Origin: Chloroflexota bacterium
GTDB taxonomy: Bacteria; Chloroflexota; Ktedonobacteria; Ktedonobacterales; JADMIN01
DNA length: 32,033 bases
Direction: 5' to 3'
Assembly (NCBI GenBank): GCA_021814145.1
Contig: JAKAIY010000030.1
Span: forward strand, 1-32,033
The position numbers and the translations under genes are program-made. Below, in pieces: positions 1 through 7,502 of this stretch. Position 1 is the first letter of the stretch, and each line of letters opens with the position of its first letter. A model generated the notes under the pieces. It was not told the DNA's origin. It did no database searches and saw only the letters and a list, made by a program, of their open reading frames with translations.

Positions 1-75
1 TTCTTCCGCGCTGGCGAGCAGGCGCTCCTGATCCTCCATCGCTGGCGCGCCTGGATCATTGGCCTCACTACCCAT
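1..75 (-). CDS. Start of an unknown protein (partial, runs off the window)
   Basis: The first 25 codons of a minus-strand reading frame are present (MGSEANDPGAPAMEDQERLL...), open to the window edge. The ATG lies 3 bases after the stop codon of the ligase gene upstream, and AGGAG stands 9 bases before it inside the end of that gene, so the two genes are almost certainly co-transcribed and translationally coupled. The visible part is acidic and low in complexity and names no family. A lipoate-related or 2-oxoacid dehydrogenase function would fit the neighbour, but that is only a guess. Confidence 0.55.
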   Translation of the reverse strand, partial: MGSEANDPGAPAMEDQERLLASAEE

Positions 76-78
76 CGC

Positions 79-936
79 TTAAATCTCCTGGCGCTTGGCG
101 GCGGCGATCACGCTGGCCAGCTCGCGCTCACGTTCGGTGAGCGCGCTGGGCCGCAAGGAGAGCTTCAGCGCGTCAGCGAACCCCTGACTGATGGCCCCAG
201 CCGCTTCAGCGAAGGTAATGTCGCGCCCGGCGGCTACAGCGAGTGTGGTGGCATGCGCCCGAAGCTGCGCGGTTAACGCATCGCGCCCGGCCTCATCCGC
301 GAAGGTGAGGTAGCGGGTGACACGGGCGATGTCACCCCGCAGAGGCAGTGACCCATGCTGCAGCACACGTCCGTTAGGGCGGGCCTGCGCGCTACCAATC
401 AGCTTGCGGCCTCCGGCGGTAATCTCATAGGCGGATGGGACTTCGAAACAGGCGGCTGAGAGATTGTGTGTGCCACTCGCCGAGGCGGGCTTCATCTCAG
501 CATGCACGCCGAGCAACTCCAGCCCTGTCACAAGCCCCTGGCTCAGCTTGCGGTAGGCGTCGAGGATGGGGCCGTCAGCGCGCGGGTCGTCAGGTAAGAG
601 CGTGACGCTATAGGTCAGCTCTTCGGTATGCAGGATCGCCCAACCTCCGGTCTCGCGTCGCACGACACCATATCCATCAGCGCTTAACCGAGCGGTATCC
701 ACACCCGCGAGCGGCTGGCGGCGCCCCAGCGAGAGGCACGGCGGACTCCATTGATACAAGCGCAACACGGGCAGGGACGCGCCCTCCGCCACCAGGTTCA
801 TAAGCGCTTCATCAAGCGCCATGTTCCATGCGCCATCGTGAGGCTCGGCATCTACAAGCAGCCGCCACTCCGCGACGGGATAGGCGCCCGTCAAAGCAGG
901 AGTCACCATGTCCGCCGGAATCTGGGATGATGTCAT
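79..936 (-). CDS. LipM/LplA-family lipoyl/octanoyl protein ligase or transferase
   Basis: A 285-residue protein of the biotin/lipoate A/B ligase fold, which attaches octanoyl or lipoyl groups to lysines of lipoyl domains or GcvH. Residues 93-99 (RRETGGW) match the RRxxGGG lipoyl-binding loop, with Trp replacing the third Gly. The segment around Cys163 (ACFEVPSAYE), Lys178 (GRKLIGSAQ) and LQHGSLPL resembles LipM octanoyltransferases, which use a catalytic Cys, more than E. coli LplA. The frame stays open upstream to 1173 but overlaps the exporter gene there; the ATG at 936 is preceded by GAAGAGG at good distance and begins just before the conserved part. Ligase versus octanoyltransferase cannot be settled from sequence alone. 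Confidence 0.8.
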   Translation of the reverse strand: MTSSQIPADMVTPALTGAYPVAEWRLLVDAEPHDGAWNMALDEALMNLVAEGASLPVLRLYQWSPPCLSLGRRQPLAGVDTARLSADGYGVVRRETGGWAILHTEELTYSVTLLPDDPRADGPILDAYRKLSQGLVTGLELLGVHAEMKPASASGTHNLSAACFEVPSAYEITAGGRKLIGSAQARPNGRVLQHGSLPLRGDIARVTRYLTFADEAGRDALTAQLRAHATTLAVAAGRDITFAEAAGAISQGFADALKLSLRPSALTERERELASVIAAAKRQEI

Positions 937-967
937 GTTGTCGCGCCTCTTCGCTGGTGGGACTCCA

Positions 968-992
968 CCGCCGCGCTCTACGTGCGCGGCGG
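968..992. other. GC-rich hairpin between exporter and ligase genes
   Basis: A perfect 9-bp inverted repeat (CCGCCGCGC / GCGCGGCGG) with a 7-base loop lies in the 90-base gap between the exporter stop and the ligase start. No T-run follows on the minus strand, so it is more likely a leader or processing structure than a full intrinsic terminator. Confidence 0.45.
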
Positions 993-1025
993 CTATTAGT
1001 ATCGCACGTTGAAGCGGGGTTGGGG

Positions 1026-1838
1026 TCACTTGAAGAAGAAGTAGATCGAGAGCGCGAGACCAACGGCAATAACGAACCAGCGGACAATCCGCGTAGGAAC
1101 GGCGTGCGCCAGTGTGGCGCCACCCCAGCCCCCGATAATCGCGCCAATCGCCATCAGTATCGCCTGTGGCCACAGGATAATGCGAAGCAGCACGAAAGTG
1201 ACAAAGGCGACGCCGTTGATAATGCTGGTGAGGACAACCTTGAGGGCGTTCATCGCGTGGATGTCGGTCATCCCGAGCAGAGAGAAGCCCGCCAGCATCA
1301 TGATGCCGATACCGCCGCCAAAGAAGCCGCCATAGAGTGAGATGATGAACTGAACAATGAGCACAATGATGAACGCGCCAGTCGAATGATGGGAAAGGTT
1401 CTCCTTTTCCTGTGCGACTTCGAGCTTATCCTGAGCCTGCGCTGGCATGCCACGAAGGCGCCGGATCAAGGCGGCAAGGTTATTGCCAGCGGCGAAGATC
1501 AATGTGGCAAGCAGCAGAAGAAACGGGATCATCTTCTCGAAGAGGGCGGACGGTGTTTTCGCGAGAATGATCGCGCCAAGCATGCCACCCAAAGCGCTTA
1601 TAACGCTAAAGAGAATAAGCTCCCGCCGCTCATGCGCGAGGTCTTTGCGATATGGGGGGATACTGGCGATCGTGCCTGGCAGGAGTGCGGCGGTATTTGT
1701 AGCGTTCGCGAGTTTCGCTGGGACACCCGTGAAAAGCAGCGTAGGGAAGGAGATAAAACTGCCGCCGCCAGCGACAGAGTTGAGCGCGCCCGCGAGGATC
1801 GCGGCGAAAAACAGCGCCACGCCCTGAAGAAAAGTCAT
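1026..1838 (-). CDS. TauE/SafE (DUF81) family membrane exporter
   Basis: A 270-residue polytopic membrane protein. The N-terminus (FFAAILAGALNSVAGGGS, then PTLLFTGVPAKLANATN) is the signature of the TauE/SafE family, whose members export sulfite, sulfoacetate or related organosulfur anions. The second half repeats the theme (YGGFFGGGIGIMML...DIHAMNALK), as expected from the internal duplication of the family. About eight hydrophobic segments are visible and the length is typical. GAGG stands about 8 bases before the ATG. The substrate is unknown. The nearby lipoate and Fe-S genes make a sulfur-related anion attractive, but that is inference only. Confidence 0.88.
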   Translation of the reverse strand: MTFLQGVALFFAAILAGALNSVAGGGSFISFPTLLFTGVPAKLANATNTAALLPGTIASIPPYRKDLAHERRELILFSVISALGGMLGAIILAKTPSALFEKMIPFLLLLATLIFAAGNNLAALIRRLRGMPAQAQDKLEVAQEKENLSHHSTGAFIIVLIVQFIISLYGGFFGGGIGIMMLAGFSLLGMTDIHAMNALKVVLTSIINGVAFVTFVLLRIILWPQAILMAIGAIIGGWGGATLAHAVPTRIVRWFVIAVGLALSIYFFFK

Positions 1839-1980
1839 GATAAGAACCTCGTAAAGCCAGCCTTGCTGGTCTTCGCATACGCCGAAAAATCCGTGAAGCC
1901 CGCCTCATGCTGAACTTGCGCCGCCATCGCTCGCATCTTCAGGACCGGCGCGATAGCCTGATAAGCGGTGTTCCCTGCAT

Positions 1981-2010
1981 ATGGTATGGCTGGAGCGGGC
2001 GCCAGGTCAA
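1981..2010 (-). promoter_or_regulatory. Candidate sigma70 promoter of the TauE/SafE gene
   Basis: On the minus strand a TTGACC -35 box (2005-2010) is followed after 18 bases by TACCAT (1981-1986). This would start transcription near 1974, about 135 bases before the exporter ATG. The -35 box is good and the -10 box moderate; the rest of the 1839-2124 gap shows no convincing gene. Confidence 0.4.
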
Positions 2011-2124
2011 AGCGATAGGCGGCTAAGCGACGCATCAGTTATACTGGGGCGAAGGCGTCGCGAGTGAACGCCTTTTCGCCGTCGGTAGCGCGGCCGTGAT
2101 GGCTGAATGAAGAGGTGAGCAGGC

Positions 2125-2958
2125 ATGCTGCCCCCAGAGAGTATCAATCCTCCGCCCAAACATGCTATCGCGCCGCCACCCCTTCCCGAGCGGCCTGAAC
2201 AGTCGGAGCGCCCAAAACTGGACCCCTCACTACGTGTAGAGAACATCCTCCTCAAGGAGTTCGACTACGCCGGGCTAACAGCGTACCAGGTCTACGAGAA
2301 CCGCGAGCGGATCTTCAACTTCTATTTCACATTAATGGGCGCGCTACTCTCAGGCCTGGGCGCGCTCTATCAGATCAGCGTCAATACCCACACAGACTGG
2401 CGTCCGCTGGCGGTGGCGCTGCTCATCGCGGGAGGACTGCTCAGCGCGATCTTCTACGTGCGTCTGATCCATCTGCGTCAGTCATTGCGGGACAGCATCA
2501 TCACAACCTACGTGATCAAGGAATTCTATATCCAGCAGTTCGTGGAAGAAATTCCCAACATCGAGCGCGCGTTCCGCTGGCGGCTGGCGACCATTCCTTC
2601 AGGTGAGCGGCCCACCAGTGATACATCGTTCGTGCTCTACCCGGTAGCGACACTTGGCGCGATCAGCTTTGGAATTGGCGCGTTGCTAGCTGACCAACTC
2701 TATAGTAATGGGCTAGCGCTCCCAATCCCTATCCTGAATGTTCCGCTGGAACCGTGGGCGGTTGGCGTGGCAGTCGGGGGTCTGGTCGCGCTGGTCGAGT
2801 GGCTGTTCCATCGCTCCCAGCTCAGCGTAGACAAGGAGCTGAAGATCCTCGAAAGGCAGGCGCTAAAGCTGGGGATCACTCTGGGCGAAGCCGGGCAGCG
2901 CCAATCAGCCTCACTGCTACGCCAGCTCATTCCCTGGCGACAGGCGGAAACGGATTGA
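2125..2958 (+). CDS. Unknown four-helix membrane protein with proline-rich N-terminus
   Basis: A 277-residue protein. Residues 1-35 are proline-rich and probably cytosolic. About four membrane helices follow as two pairs, near residues 68-88, 92-112, 171-193 and 212-230. The stretch between the pairs carries conserved-looking charged residues (FYIQQFVEEIPNIERAF), and the C-terminal 45 residues are charged and possibly helical (SVDKELKILERQALKLG). AGGTG stands 9 bases before the ATG. I do not recognise the family. The pattern of a soluble helix (YQVYENRERIFNFYF) leading into a helical hairpin is loosely like SLATT-type two-helix proteins, but I would not assign it. The gene stands alone, convergent with xdhC. 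Confidence 0.7.
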   Translation: MLPPESINPPPKHAIAPPPLPERPEQSERPKLDPSLRVENILLKEFDYAGLTAYQVYENRERIFNFYFTLMGALLSGLGALYQISVNTHTDWRPLAVALLIAGGLLSAIFYVRLIHLRQSLRDSIITTYVIKEFYIQQFVEEIPNIERAFRWRLATIPSGERPTSDTSFVLYPVATLGAISFGIGALLADQLYSNGLALPIPILNVPLEPWAVGVAVGGLVALVEWLFHRSQLSVDKELKILERQALKLGITLGEAGQRQSASLLRQLIPWRQAETD

Positions 2959-3019
2959 CGCGCTTCACGGCGCAATACTCAGCGGTCGGATACCTCGCCG
3001 CCCCAAAATATGCGCGCGG

Positions 3020-3925
3020 TCATGATGCGCTCATATCAGCCGCGACTTCTTCGGCTGACGATGGCCGGTCATCTTCGCCCTGCGCGTCTTCAGGCGCGCC
3101 ACCGTCGCCGGTCGCGTGGAGGACCTGCGTGAGCGCGCCAGCGACCTCGCGAAGTGGCTGGCCAGTGCCGCCTCGCCGCCACAGGAGCAACTCGGCGGCG
3201 ATGCTCAGGGCAATCTCGTCAGGCGTCTCAGCGGCGAGATCGAGACCAATTGGCGCGTGGACACGCTCCAACTCTTCAGGAGACGCGCCCGCGCGCAAGA
3301 GCTTGCGGAAGATAGCGCGGACCTTGGAAGGACTGCCGATCATGCCGATGTAGCCCGCGCTCGTGGCAAGCGCCGCGCGCAAGGCTTCTTCGTCGGCGCG
3401 ATGGCCGCGGGTGACAATGACAATGGCCGTCATGGGGTCCGGGTCGCGCTCAGTGAGCCAGGGAGCGATCTCAGCGACAGCGATCTCGACGCTGGAAGGC
3501 AGGTCAGCGGATCGTGTGAACTCAGAGCGGTCGTCCACCATGGCGACACGCCAGCCAAGCGGAGACGCTAGCCGCGCAAGCGCCTGGGCGACATAGCCCG
3601 AGCCCGCGACGAGCAGGCGTGGCTCAGGATGCACGGGCTCAATGAAAATTTCCAGTGTGGCGCCGCAACTGCCAACGCTCTCACCGGATTCGGGGTCAAG
3701 ATGGTAGGTTACAAGCTCAGACTGGCCAGAGCGCAGGACGCGAAGCGCGTCCTCGCGGGCACGAGCATCGGTCGCGGCGCCACCAAGAGAGCCAGTCAGC
3801 CGGCCATCCACACGAACCAGCAGTTTCGATCCCGGCGGGCATGGCGCAGCGCCGTTGACGCGTACAACGGTCAGGAGCGCGAGCGACTCGCCGCGCCGCA
3901 ACGCTGAGGCGACTTCATCGAACAT
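3020..3925 (-). CDS. XdhC/CoxI-family molybdoenzyme maturation protein
   Basis: A 301-residue protein with the N-terminal XdhC/CoxI domain (residues about 1-95, SLALLTVVRVNGAAPCPPGSKL, GSLGGA) and a C-terminal Rossmann-like domain (LLVAGSGYVAQALARLA, then TRGHRADEEALRAAL and YIGMIGSPSKV). XdhC proteins bind Mo cofactor and help insert its sulfurated form into xanthine-dehydrogenase-type enzymes, working with a cysteine desulfurase. The gene begins 21 bases after sufU and is read with the suf genes, a suggestive link because sufS could supply the sulfur. No molybdoenzyme structural gene is in the window. The start is taken at the ATG at 3925 (GGGG motif before it); a GTG at 3937 in frame lacks a binding site. 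The acidic tail beyond residue 275 looks disordered. Confidence 0.85.
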   Translation of the reverse strand: MFDEVASALRRGESLALLTVVRVNGAAPCPPGSKLLVRVDGRLTGSLGGAATDARAREDALRVLRSGQSELVTYHLDPESGESVGSCGATLEIFIEPVHPEPRLLVAGSGYVAQALARLASPLGWRVAMVDDRSEFTRSADLPSSVEIAVAEIAPWLTERDPDPMTAIVIVTRGHRADEEALRAALATSAGYIGMIGSPSKVRAIFRKLLRAGASPEELERVHAPIGLDLAAETPDEIALSIAAELLLWRRGGTGQPLREVAGALTQVLHATGDGGAPEDAQGEDDRPSSAEEVAADMSAS

Positions 3926-3946
3926 CCGGCACCCCACTTTCGCGGG

Positions 3947-4360
3947 CTAGCTTTCCTCATCCTCGTCTTCATCCGACCAGCGACCTGTGTACGGGCCACC
4001 GACCCCCTGATGCAGCACGCGCAGCGAGAGCAGCGCGCATCGCTGCCGCGCCGGACCAATCTCGACTCCTAGCATCTCCATAATATCGGCGGGCCGCAAG
4101 GCGCGCAACTCGTCGAGTGTGGCTCCTTCGATGCGCTCAGTCAGCATCGAAGCGGCCGCCTGGCTAATGGCGCAGCCACGCCCGCTGAAACGCACATCAG
4201 TGACGCGTCCGTCCGTAACCTGAAGGTCCAGCTCGATCCGGTCACCGCAAAGCGGGTTGGTATCCGCCGCGTGGAAGTCAGGATGATCAAGATGGCCATG
4301 ATTGCGAGGATCGCGATAATGCTCCAGGATGTATTGCCTGTAAATATCTTCCATTGCCAT
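3947..4360 (-). CDS. sufU: SufU Fe-S assembly / zinc-dependent sulfurtransferase protein
   Basis: A 137-residue IscU-like protein. The zinc and sulfur ligands of the SufU family are in place: Cys38 and Asp40 (PLCGD), Cys63 (GRGCAISQA) and Cys108 (RQRCALL). In Gram-positive-type SUF systems SufU accepts persulfide sulfur from SufS through zinc-ligand exchange. The 18-residue insertion relative to IscU that marks SufU is visible between GCAIS and RCAL. The gene lies 55 bases downstream of sufS in the same operon. AAGGTG stands about 9 bases before the first ATG; a second ATG two codons later is possible. The last dozen residues are mostly acidic. Confidence 0.93.
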   Translation of the reverse strand: MAMEDIYRQYILEHYRDPRNHGHLDHPDFHAADTNPLCGDRIELDLQVTDGRVTDVRFSGRGCAISQAAASMLTERIEGATLDELRALRPADIMEMLGVEIGPARQRCALLSLRVLHQGVGGPYTGRWSDEDEDEES

Positions 4361-4415
4361 AAAACATACACCTTACCCTGAGCGCCAGCGCCCAGACCCA
4401 TGAGTGAGCGGCGCG

Positions 4416-5684
4416 CTAGAGCGCAAACACCGCGCGAGCGCGCTCTAGCGCTTCCGCCAGGGCGTCAATCTCCGCTGATGTGGTGTAGACATAGAAACTG
4501 GCGCGCGCGGTCGCTGGGATGCGGTAGCGTTCCATGAGCGGCTGGGCGCAGTGATGGCCAGCGCGAACAGCGACGCCCTCACCATCGAGCAGCGTGGCGA
4601 GATCGTGCGCATGGATGTCACCCAACGTGAATGATACGACACCGCCCCGCCGGTCCGCCGGAGGGCCATAGAGCGTCAGGTCAGGTATCGCCGCCAGCCG
4701 CTCCATCGCGTAGGCTGTGAGAGCCCGCTCATGGGCATGGACCCGCTCCATGCCCAGCGCGGTAAGGTACGCGACCGCGGCGCCCAGGCCAATCGCCTCA
4801 ATGATTGCGGGTGTGCCTGCCTCAAACTTCCAGGGCAGATCGTTCCAGGTCGAACCTTCGAGCGTCACTTCACGGATCATGTCACCGCCGCCCAGGAATG
4901 GTGGCATCGCTTCGAGAATCTCCGCGCGCGCCCAGAGGACGCCAATGCCACTGGGGCCCAGCATCTTGTGACCACTGAACGCCAGGAAATCACAATCCAG
5001 CGCGCGAACGTCCACCGGCAGATGCGGGACGCTCTGCGCGCCATCCACCAGCGCCAGCGCCCCGGCGGCATGCGCCTTCGCCACAATCTCGCCCACAGGC
5101 GGAAGAGTTCCCAGGACGTTAGACATCTGGGTGATGGCGACAAGGCGCGGCTGGCGCTGCTCAAGCAGACGCTCATAGGCTGCCATGTCAAGCTCGCCGC
5201 TATCCGTCACGGGAACATACGCGACAGTGGCGCCGACCCGCGCCGCGGCGAGCTGCCAGGGGACGATATTGCTGTGGTGCTCCATCTCGGTAGCGAGAAT
5301 GACGTCGCCTGGCTTCAGGTTCGCCTCTGCCCAGGTGCGGGCGACAAGGTTAATGCTCTCAGTGGCGTTGCGTGTGAAGATCACCTCACGCGCGCTGCGG
5401 GCGTTGATGAACTTCGCGACGGACTTGCGCGCACGCTCGTAGGCGCGCGTGGCCTCCTCGCTCAGCGCATACGCGCCGCGATGGATATTCGCGTAGGAGG
5501 TCGTAGCGAACTGATTCATCGCCTCGAGAACGGCAGTCGGCTTTTGTGAGGAAGCGGCGCTATCCAGGAAGACCAGTGGCTTGCCATTGACCTGGCGCGC
5601 GAGAATCGGAAAATCAGAACGTGGGGCGAGGGCCGCGATGGCGCTTGCCGCCATCGCGTGCCGTGGCGCGGTCACATCTGCCAT
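4416..5684 (-). CDS. sufS: SufS group II cysteine desulfurase
   Basis: A 422-residue PLP enzyme that removes sulfur from cysteine for Fe-S cluster assembly. The fold-type I motifs are clear: LDSAASSQKP near residue 41, TRNATESIN near 104, EMEHHSNIVPW at 133, VDGAQSVPH at 213, the PLP lysine Lys240 in FSGHKMLGPSGIG, and the persulfide cysteine Cys379 in RAGHHCAQP. The compact active-site loop and the RAGHHC context mark group II (SufS) rather than IscS/NifS. Residues 1-25 precede the conserved fold. AGAGGA lies about 8 bases before the ATG. It sits between sufC and sufU, the order expected for a SufU-dependent system. Confidence 0.95.
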   Translation of the reverse strand: MADVTAPRHAMAASAIAALAPRSDFPILARQVNGKPLVFLDSAASSQKPTAVLEAMNQFATTSYANIHRGAYALSEEATRAYERARKSVAKFINARSAREVIFTRNATESINLVARTWAEANLKPGDVILATEMEHHSNIVPWQLAAARVGATVAYVPVTDSGELDMAAYERLLEQRQPRLVAITQMSNVLGTLPPVGEIVAKAHAAGALALVDGAQSVPHLPVDVRALDCDFLAFSGHKMLGPSGIGVLWARAEILEAMPPFLGGGDMIREVTLEGSTWNDLPWKFEAGTPAIIEAIGLGAAVAYLTALGMERVHAHERALTAYAMERLAAIPDLTLYGPPADRRGGVVSFTLGDIHAHDLATLLDGEGVAVRAGHHCAQPLMERYRIPATARASFYVYTTSAEIDALAEALERARAVFAL

Positions 5685-5745
5685 AACATTGTCCTCTTTC
5701 CCCGGCGCTACGGCGTTACTGGCGCCTCACGTCAAAATATGAGCA

Positions 5746-5780
5746 ACGACGAGCCGGAAGCGCAAGCCCCGGCTCGTCGT
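5746..5780 (-). terminator. Strong hairpin between sufC and sufS
   Basis: A perfect 12-bp inverted repeat (arms 5746-5757 and 5769-5780, ACGACGAGCCGG and its complement) with an 11-base loop lies in the 132-base gap downstream of sufC. On the minus strand ATATTTTG follows about 6 bases after the stem. It could be a leaky intrinsic terminator or a processing/stability element that lowers sufS-sufU-xdhC relative to rrf2-sufC. A separate promoter for sufS was not recognised. Confidence 0.55.
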
Positions 5781-5816
5781 CATCATAATCTACTCAGATG
5801 GTTGGGTGAAGCCGGT

Positions 5817-6677
5817 TTATCCCGCGCTCTCCTCGTCATTCGCCTCAGGGCCAATCAGCCATTCATAGCCCCGCTTTTCGAGCTCCACGGCGAAATCAGC
5901 GTCACCAGTCTTAATAATACGCCCAGCATGCATGACATGCACAACATCTGGCGTAATGTAGTTCAGGATACGCTGGTAGTGCGTAATGATGAGCGCGCCG
6001 AGATTCGGCCCGCGCAGCGCGTTCACGCCTTCAGAGACAATGCGCAGCGCGTCAATGTCGAGGCCGGAGTCAGTCTCATCGAGAATCGCCATGCTGGGCT
6101 CAAGCATCGCCATCTGCAAGATTTCCGCGCGCTTCTTTTCGCCACCGGAGAAGCCCTCGTTGAGGTAGCGATTGACGAAGGCCTGGTCTACCTTCAGGAT
6201 CTTCATCTTCTCGGAAAGAAGCTTGCGGAACTCAGCGGGTGGCATGCCCTTGCGCTTCTGGTTGTCGCCATTGGTCTCGGCAGGCTTCGCGGGATCAAAC
6301 CCTTCACGCCTGGCTTCAACGGCGCGGCGCAAAAAGTTGGCGACCGTGACTCCCGGAACGCTGCTCGGATACTGGAAGGCGAGGAAAAGCCCCATGCGCG
6401 CGCGCTTGTCAGGCGTGAGCTCAAGAATATTGTAGCCTTTGAAGAAGATCTCTCCGCCGGTCACCTTATACTTCGGGTGGCCCATGATCACGCTGGCGAG
6501 CGTGGTCTTGCCTGAGCCATTCGGGCCCATGAGCGCGTGTATCTCACCCTGGGTGATCGTCAGGTTAACGCCGCGCAGAATCTCCTTGCCCTCAACGTTG
6601 GCATGCAGATCACGAATGATAAGCTGCGCGGCGCCGGTCTGGACTCCGGGCGTGGCAGGCGCGGATGTAGTCTCCAT
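5817..6677 (-). CDS. sufC: SufC Fe-S cluster assembly ATPase
   Basis: A 286-residue ABC-type ATPase, the energy unit of the SufBCD scaffold. Walker A is GPNGSGKTT (51-59), the Q-loop is [13 protein letters not shown] near 98, the signature is [11 protein letters not shown] (176-186), Walker B is [12 protein letters not shown] (about 196-207), and the switch histidine is in ITHYQRIL. The [11 protein letters not shown] run is diagnostic of SufC. Residues about 1-17 are a short low-complexity extension, and residues 122-150 carry a charged insertion seen in some SufC. AGGAGGT lies about 13 bases before the ATG, rather far. sufB and sufD are not adjacent, so the partner subunits must be encoded elsewhere. 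Confidence 0.95.
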   Translation of the reverse strand: METTSAPATPGVQTGAAQLIIRDLHANVEGKEILRGVNLTITQGEIHALMGPNGSGKTTLASVIMGHPKYKVTGGEIFFKGYNILELTPDKRARMGLFLAFQYPSSVPGVTVANFLRRAVEARREGFDPAKPAETNGDNQKRKGMPPAEFRKLLSEKMKILKVDQAFVNRYLNEGFSGGEKKRAEILQMAMLEPSMAILDETDSGLDIDALRIVSEGVNALRGPNLGALIITHYQRILNYITPDVVHVMHAGRIIKTGDADFAVELEKRGYEWLIGPEANDEESAG

Positions 6678-6775
6678 AAACGCGAACGTGACCTCCTCTC
6701 GCGCGAGCCGGGCCGCGCGAGGTTTTCGTATTGCGACGCTCTCACGAGCGCGCGAACATCAGTGCTGGCGCTAAA

Positions 6776-7318
6776 TCACGCCTGGCGCATGTCTGACTCA
6801 CCGCTCACCACATTACGGCGCGCGATGGGAGGCGATAGGGTGATGAGATGAGGCGCCGAACGCAGCGCGCTCGCCCCTGTTAGGGCACCCATCGCATCCG
6901 CTTCCCGCAACAGGTCGGCGAGCGTGATGGAGTCAAGCGTCTGCGTGACAGCGTCACGCACCTTCGCCCACAGAAAGTGGGTGGAACAGCCATCCAGGCG
7001 GTCGCAAATCGTCTCCATCTCGCCTTCGGTGGCGCAGATCATCGGCGCGATCGGGCCTTCCAGCGCGCGCAGGATCTCGCTCATGCGCATCGTCTCAGGT
7101 GGGCGTGAGAGCTTGTAGCCGCCGTGCGCGCCGCGTGTGGATTCGACGAGTCCCTGCTGGCGAAGCGCGCGCACCAGCTGTTCGAGATACTGCTGCTGCA
7201 GCTCCAGCCCTTCTGACTGGCTGACCTCGGTTAGTGAACAGGGACTGGCGTCGTAGTGGCGCGCCAGATAGACCATCAGCCGCACCCCATACTCGCCGCG
7301 CGTTGAGACTCGCAGCAT
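6776..7318 (-). CDS. Rrf2/IscR-like Fe-S-sensing transcription regulator
   Basis: A 180-residue Rrf2-family regulator. The N-terminal winged helix ([48 protein letters not shown]) is complete. The cluster-binding loop carries Cys95, Cys105, Cys111 and His114 (C-x9-C-x5-C-x2-H), close to the C-x5-C-x5-C-x2-H of E. coli IscR, so it probably binds a [2Fe-2S] cluster. It heads the suf operon, and an IscR-like palindrome lies at its promoter, pointing to autoregulation of the whole operon by Fe-S status. AGGAGG lies 6 bases before the ATG. The C-terminal 40 residues are variable. Whether to call it iscR or sufR cannot be decided here. Confidence 0.9.
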   Translation of the reverse strand: MLRVSTRGEYGVRLMVYLARHYDASPCSLTEVSQSEGLELQQQYLEQLVRALRQQGLVESTRGAHGGYKLSRPPETMRMSEILRALEGPIAPMICATEGEMETICDRLDGCSTHFLWAKVRDAVTQTLDSITLADLLREADAMGALTGASALRSAPHLITLSPPIARRNVVSGESDMRQA

Positions 7319-7334
7319 CCCTGGCCTCCTCGAT

Positions 7335-7359
7335 TATTCCGACTTGTCTAGTCGGATAT
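7335..7359. promoter_or_regulatory. IscR type 1-like operator
   Basis: A perfect 7-bp inverted repeat TCCGACT / AGTCGGA with a 5-base spacer (7338-7356) sits immediately downstream of the -10 box of the rrf2-suf promoter, covering the expected start site. It matches the core of the published E. coli type 1 IscR site (YYGACT-N5-AGTCRR) exactly, and one flank ends in TAT as in that site. Binding there should block initiation, the usual autorepression by [2Fe-2S]-loaded IscR. The assignment is from consensus comparison by eye. Confidence 0.7.
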
Positions 7360-7389
7360 ATGATAGCATCCGCGCCGCTGGTGGGTCAA
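7360..7389 (-). promoter_or_regulatory. Promoter of the rrf2-sufC-sufS-sufU-xdhC operon
   Basis: On the minus strand TTGACC (7384-7389) is followed by an 18-base spacer and TATCAT (7360-7365), with TGC before it giving an extended -10 (TGCTATCAT). The start site would fall about 7 bases downstream, inside the palindrome at 7338-7356, leaving a leader of roughly 35 bases before the rrf2 ATG. Confidence 0.68.
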
Positions 7390-7422
7390 GCGCGGCGCGT
7401 GGCGGCAATCGCCGGCAAGCCG

Positions 7423-7431
7423 TGCTATCAT
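7423..7431 (+). promoter_or_regulatory. Extended -10 element, candidate hutU promoter
   Basis: TGCTATCAT on the plus strand repeats exactly the extended -10 of the divergent rrf2 promoter. No good -35 box lies 17-18 bases upstream, as is common for extended -10 promoters. The start site would be near 7438, 65 bases before the hutU ATG. Confidence 0.45.
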
Positions 7432-7502
7432 GCGCTGTGCATGTGCGGCGCCGTACCGTGAGGCGCCGCGCTCGATGGTCTCGCTGGAGAGGAATACGTG
7501 CG

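Noticed and set aside
4731-5549. Long plus-strand frame opposite sufS
   Set aside because: Antisense shadow of a well-supported gene; no motif or binding site.
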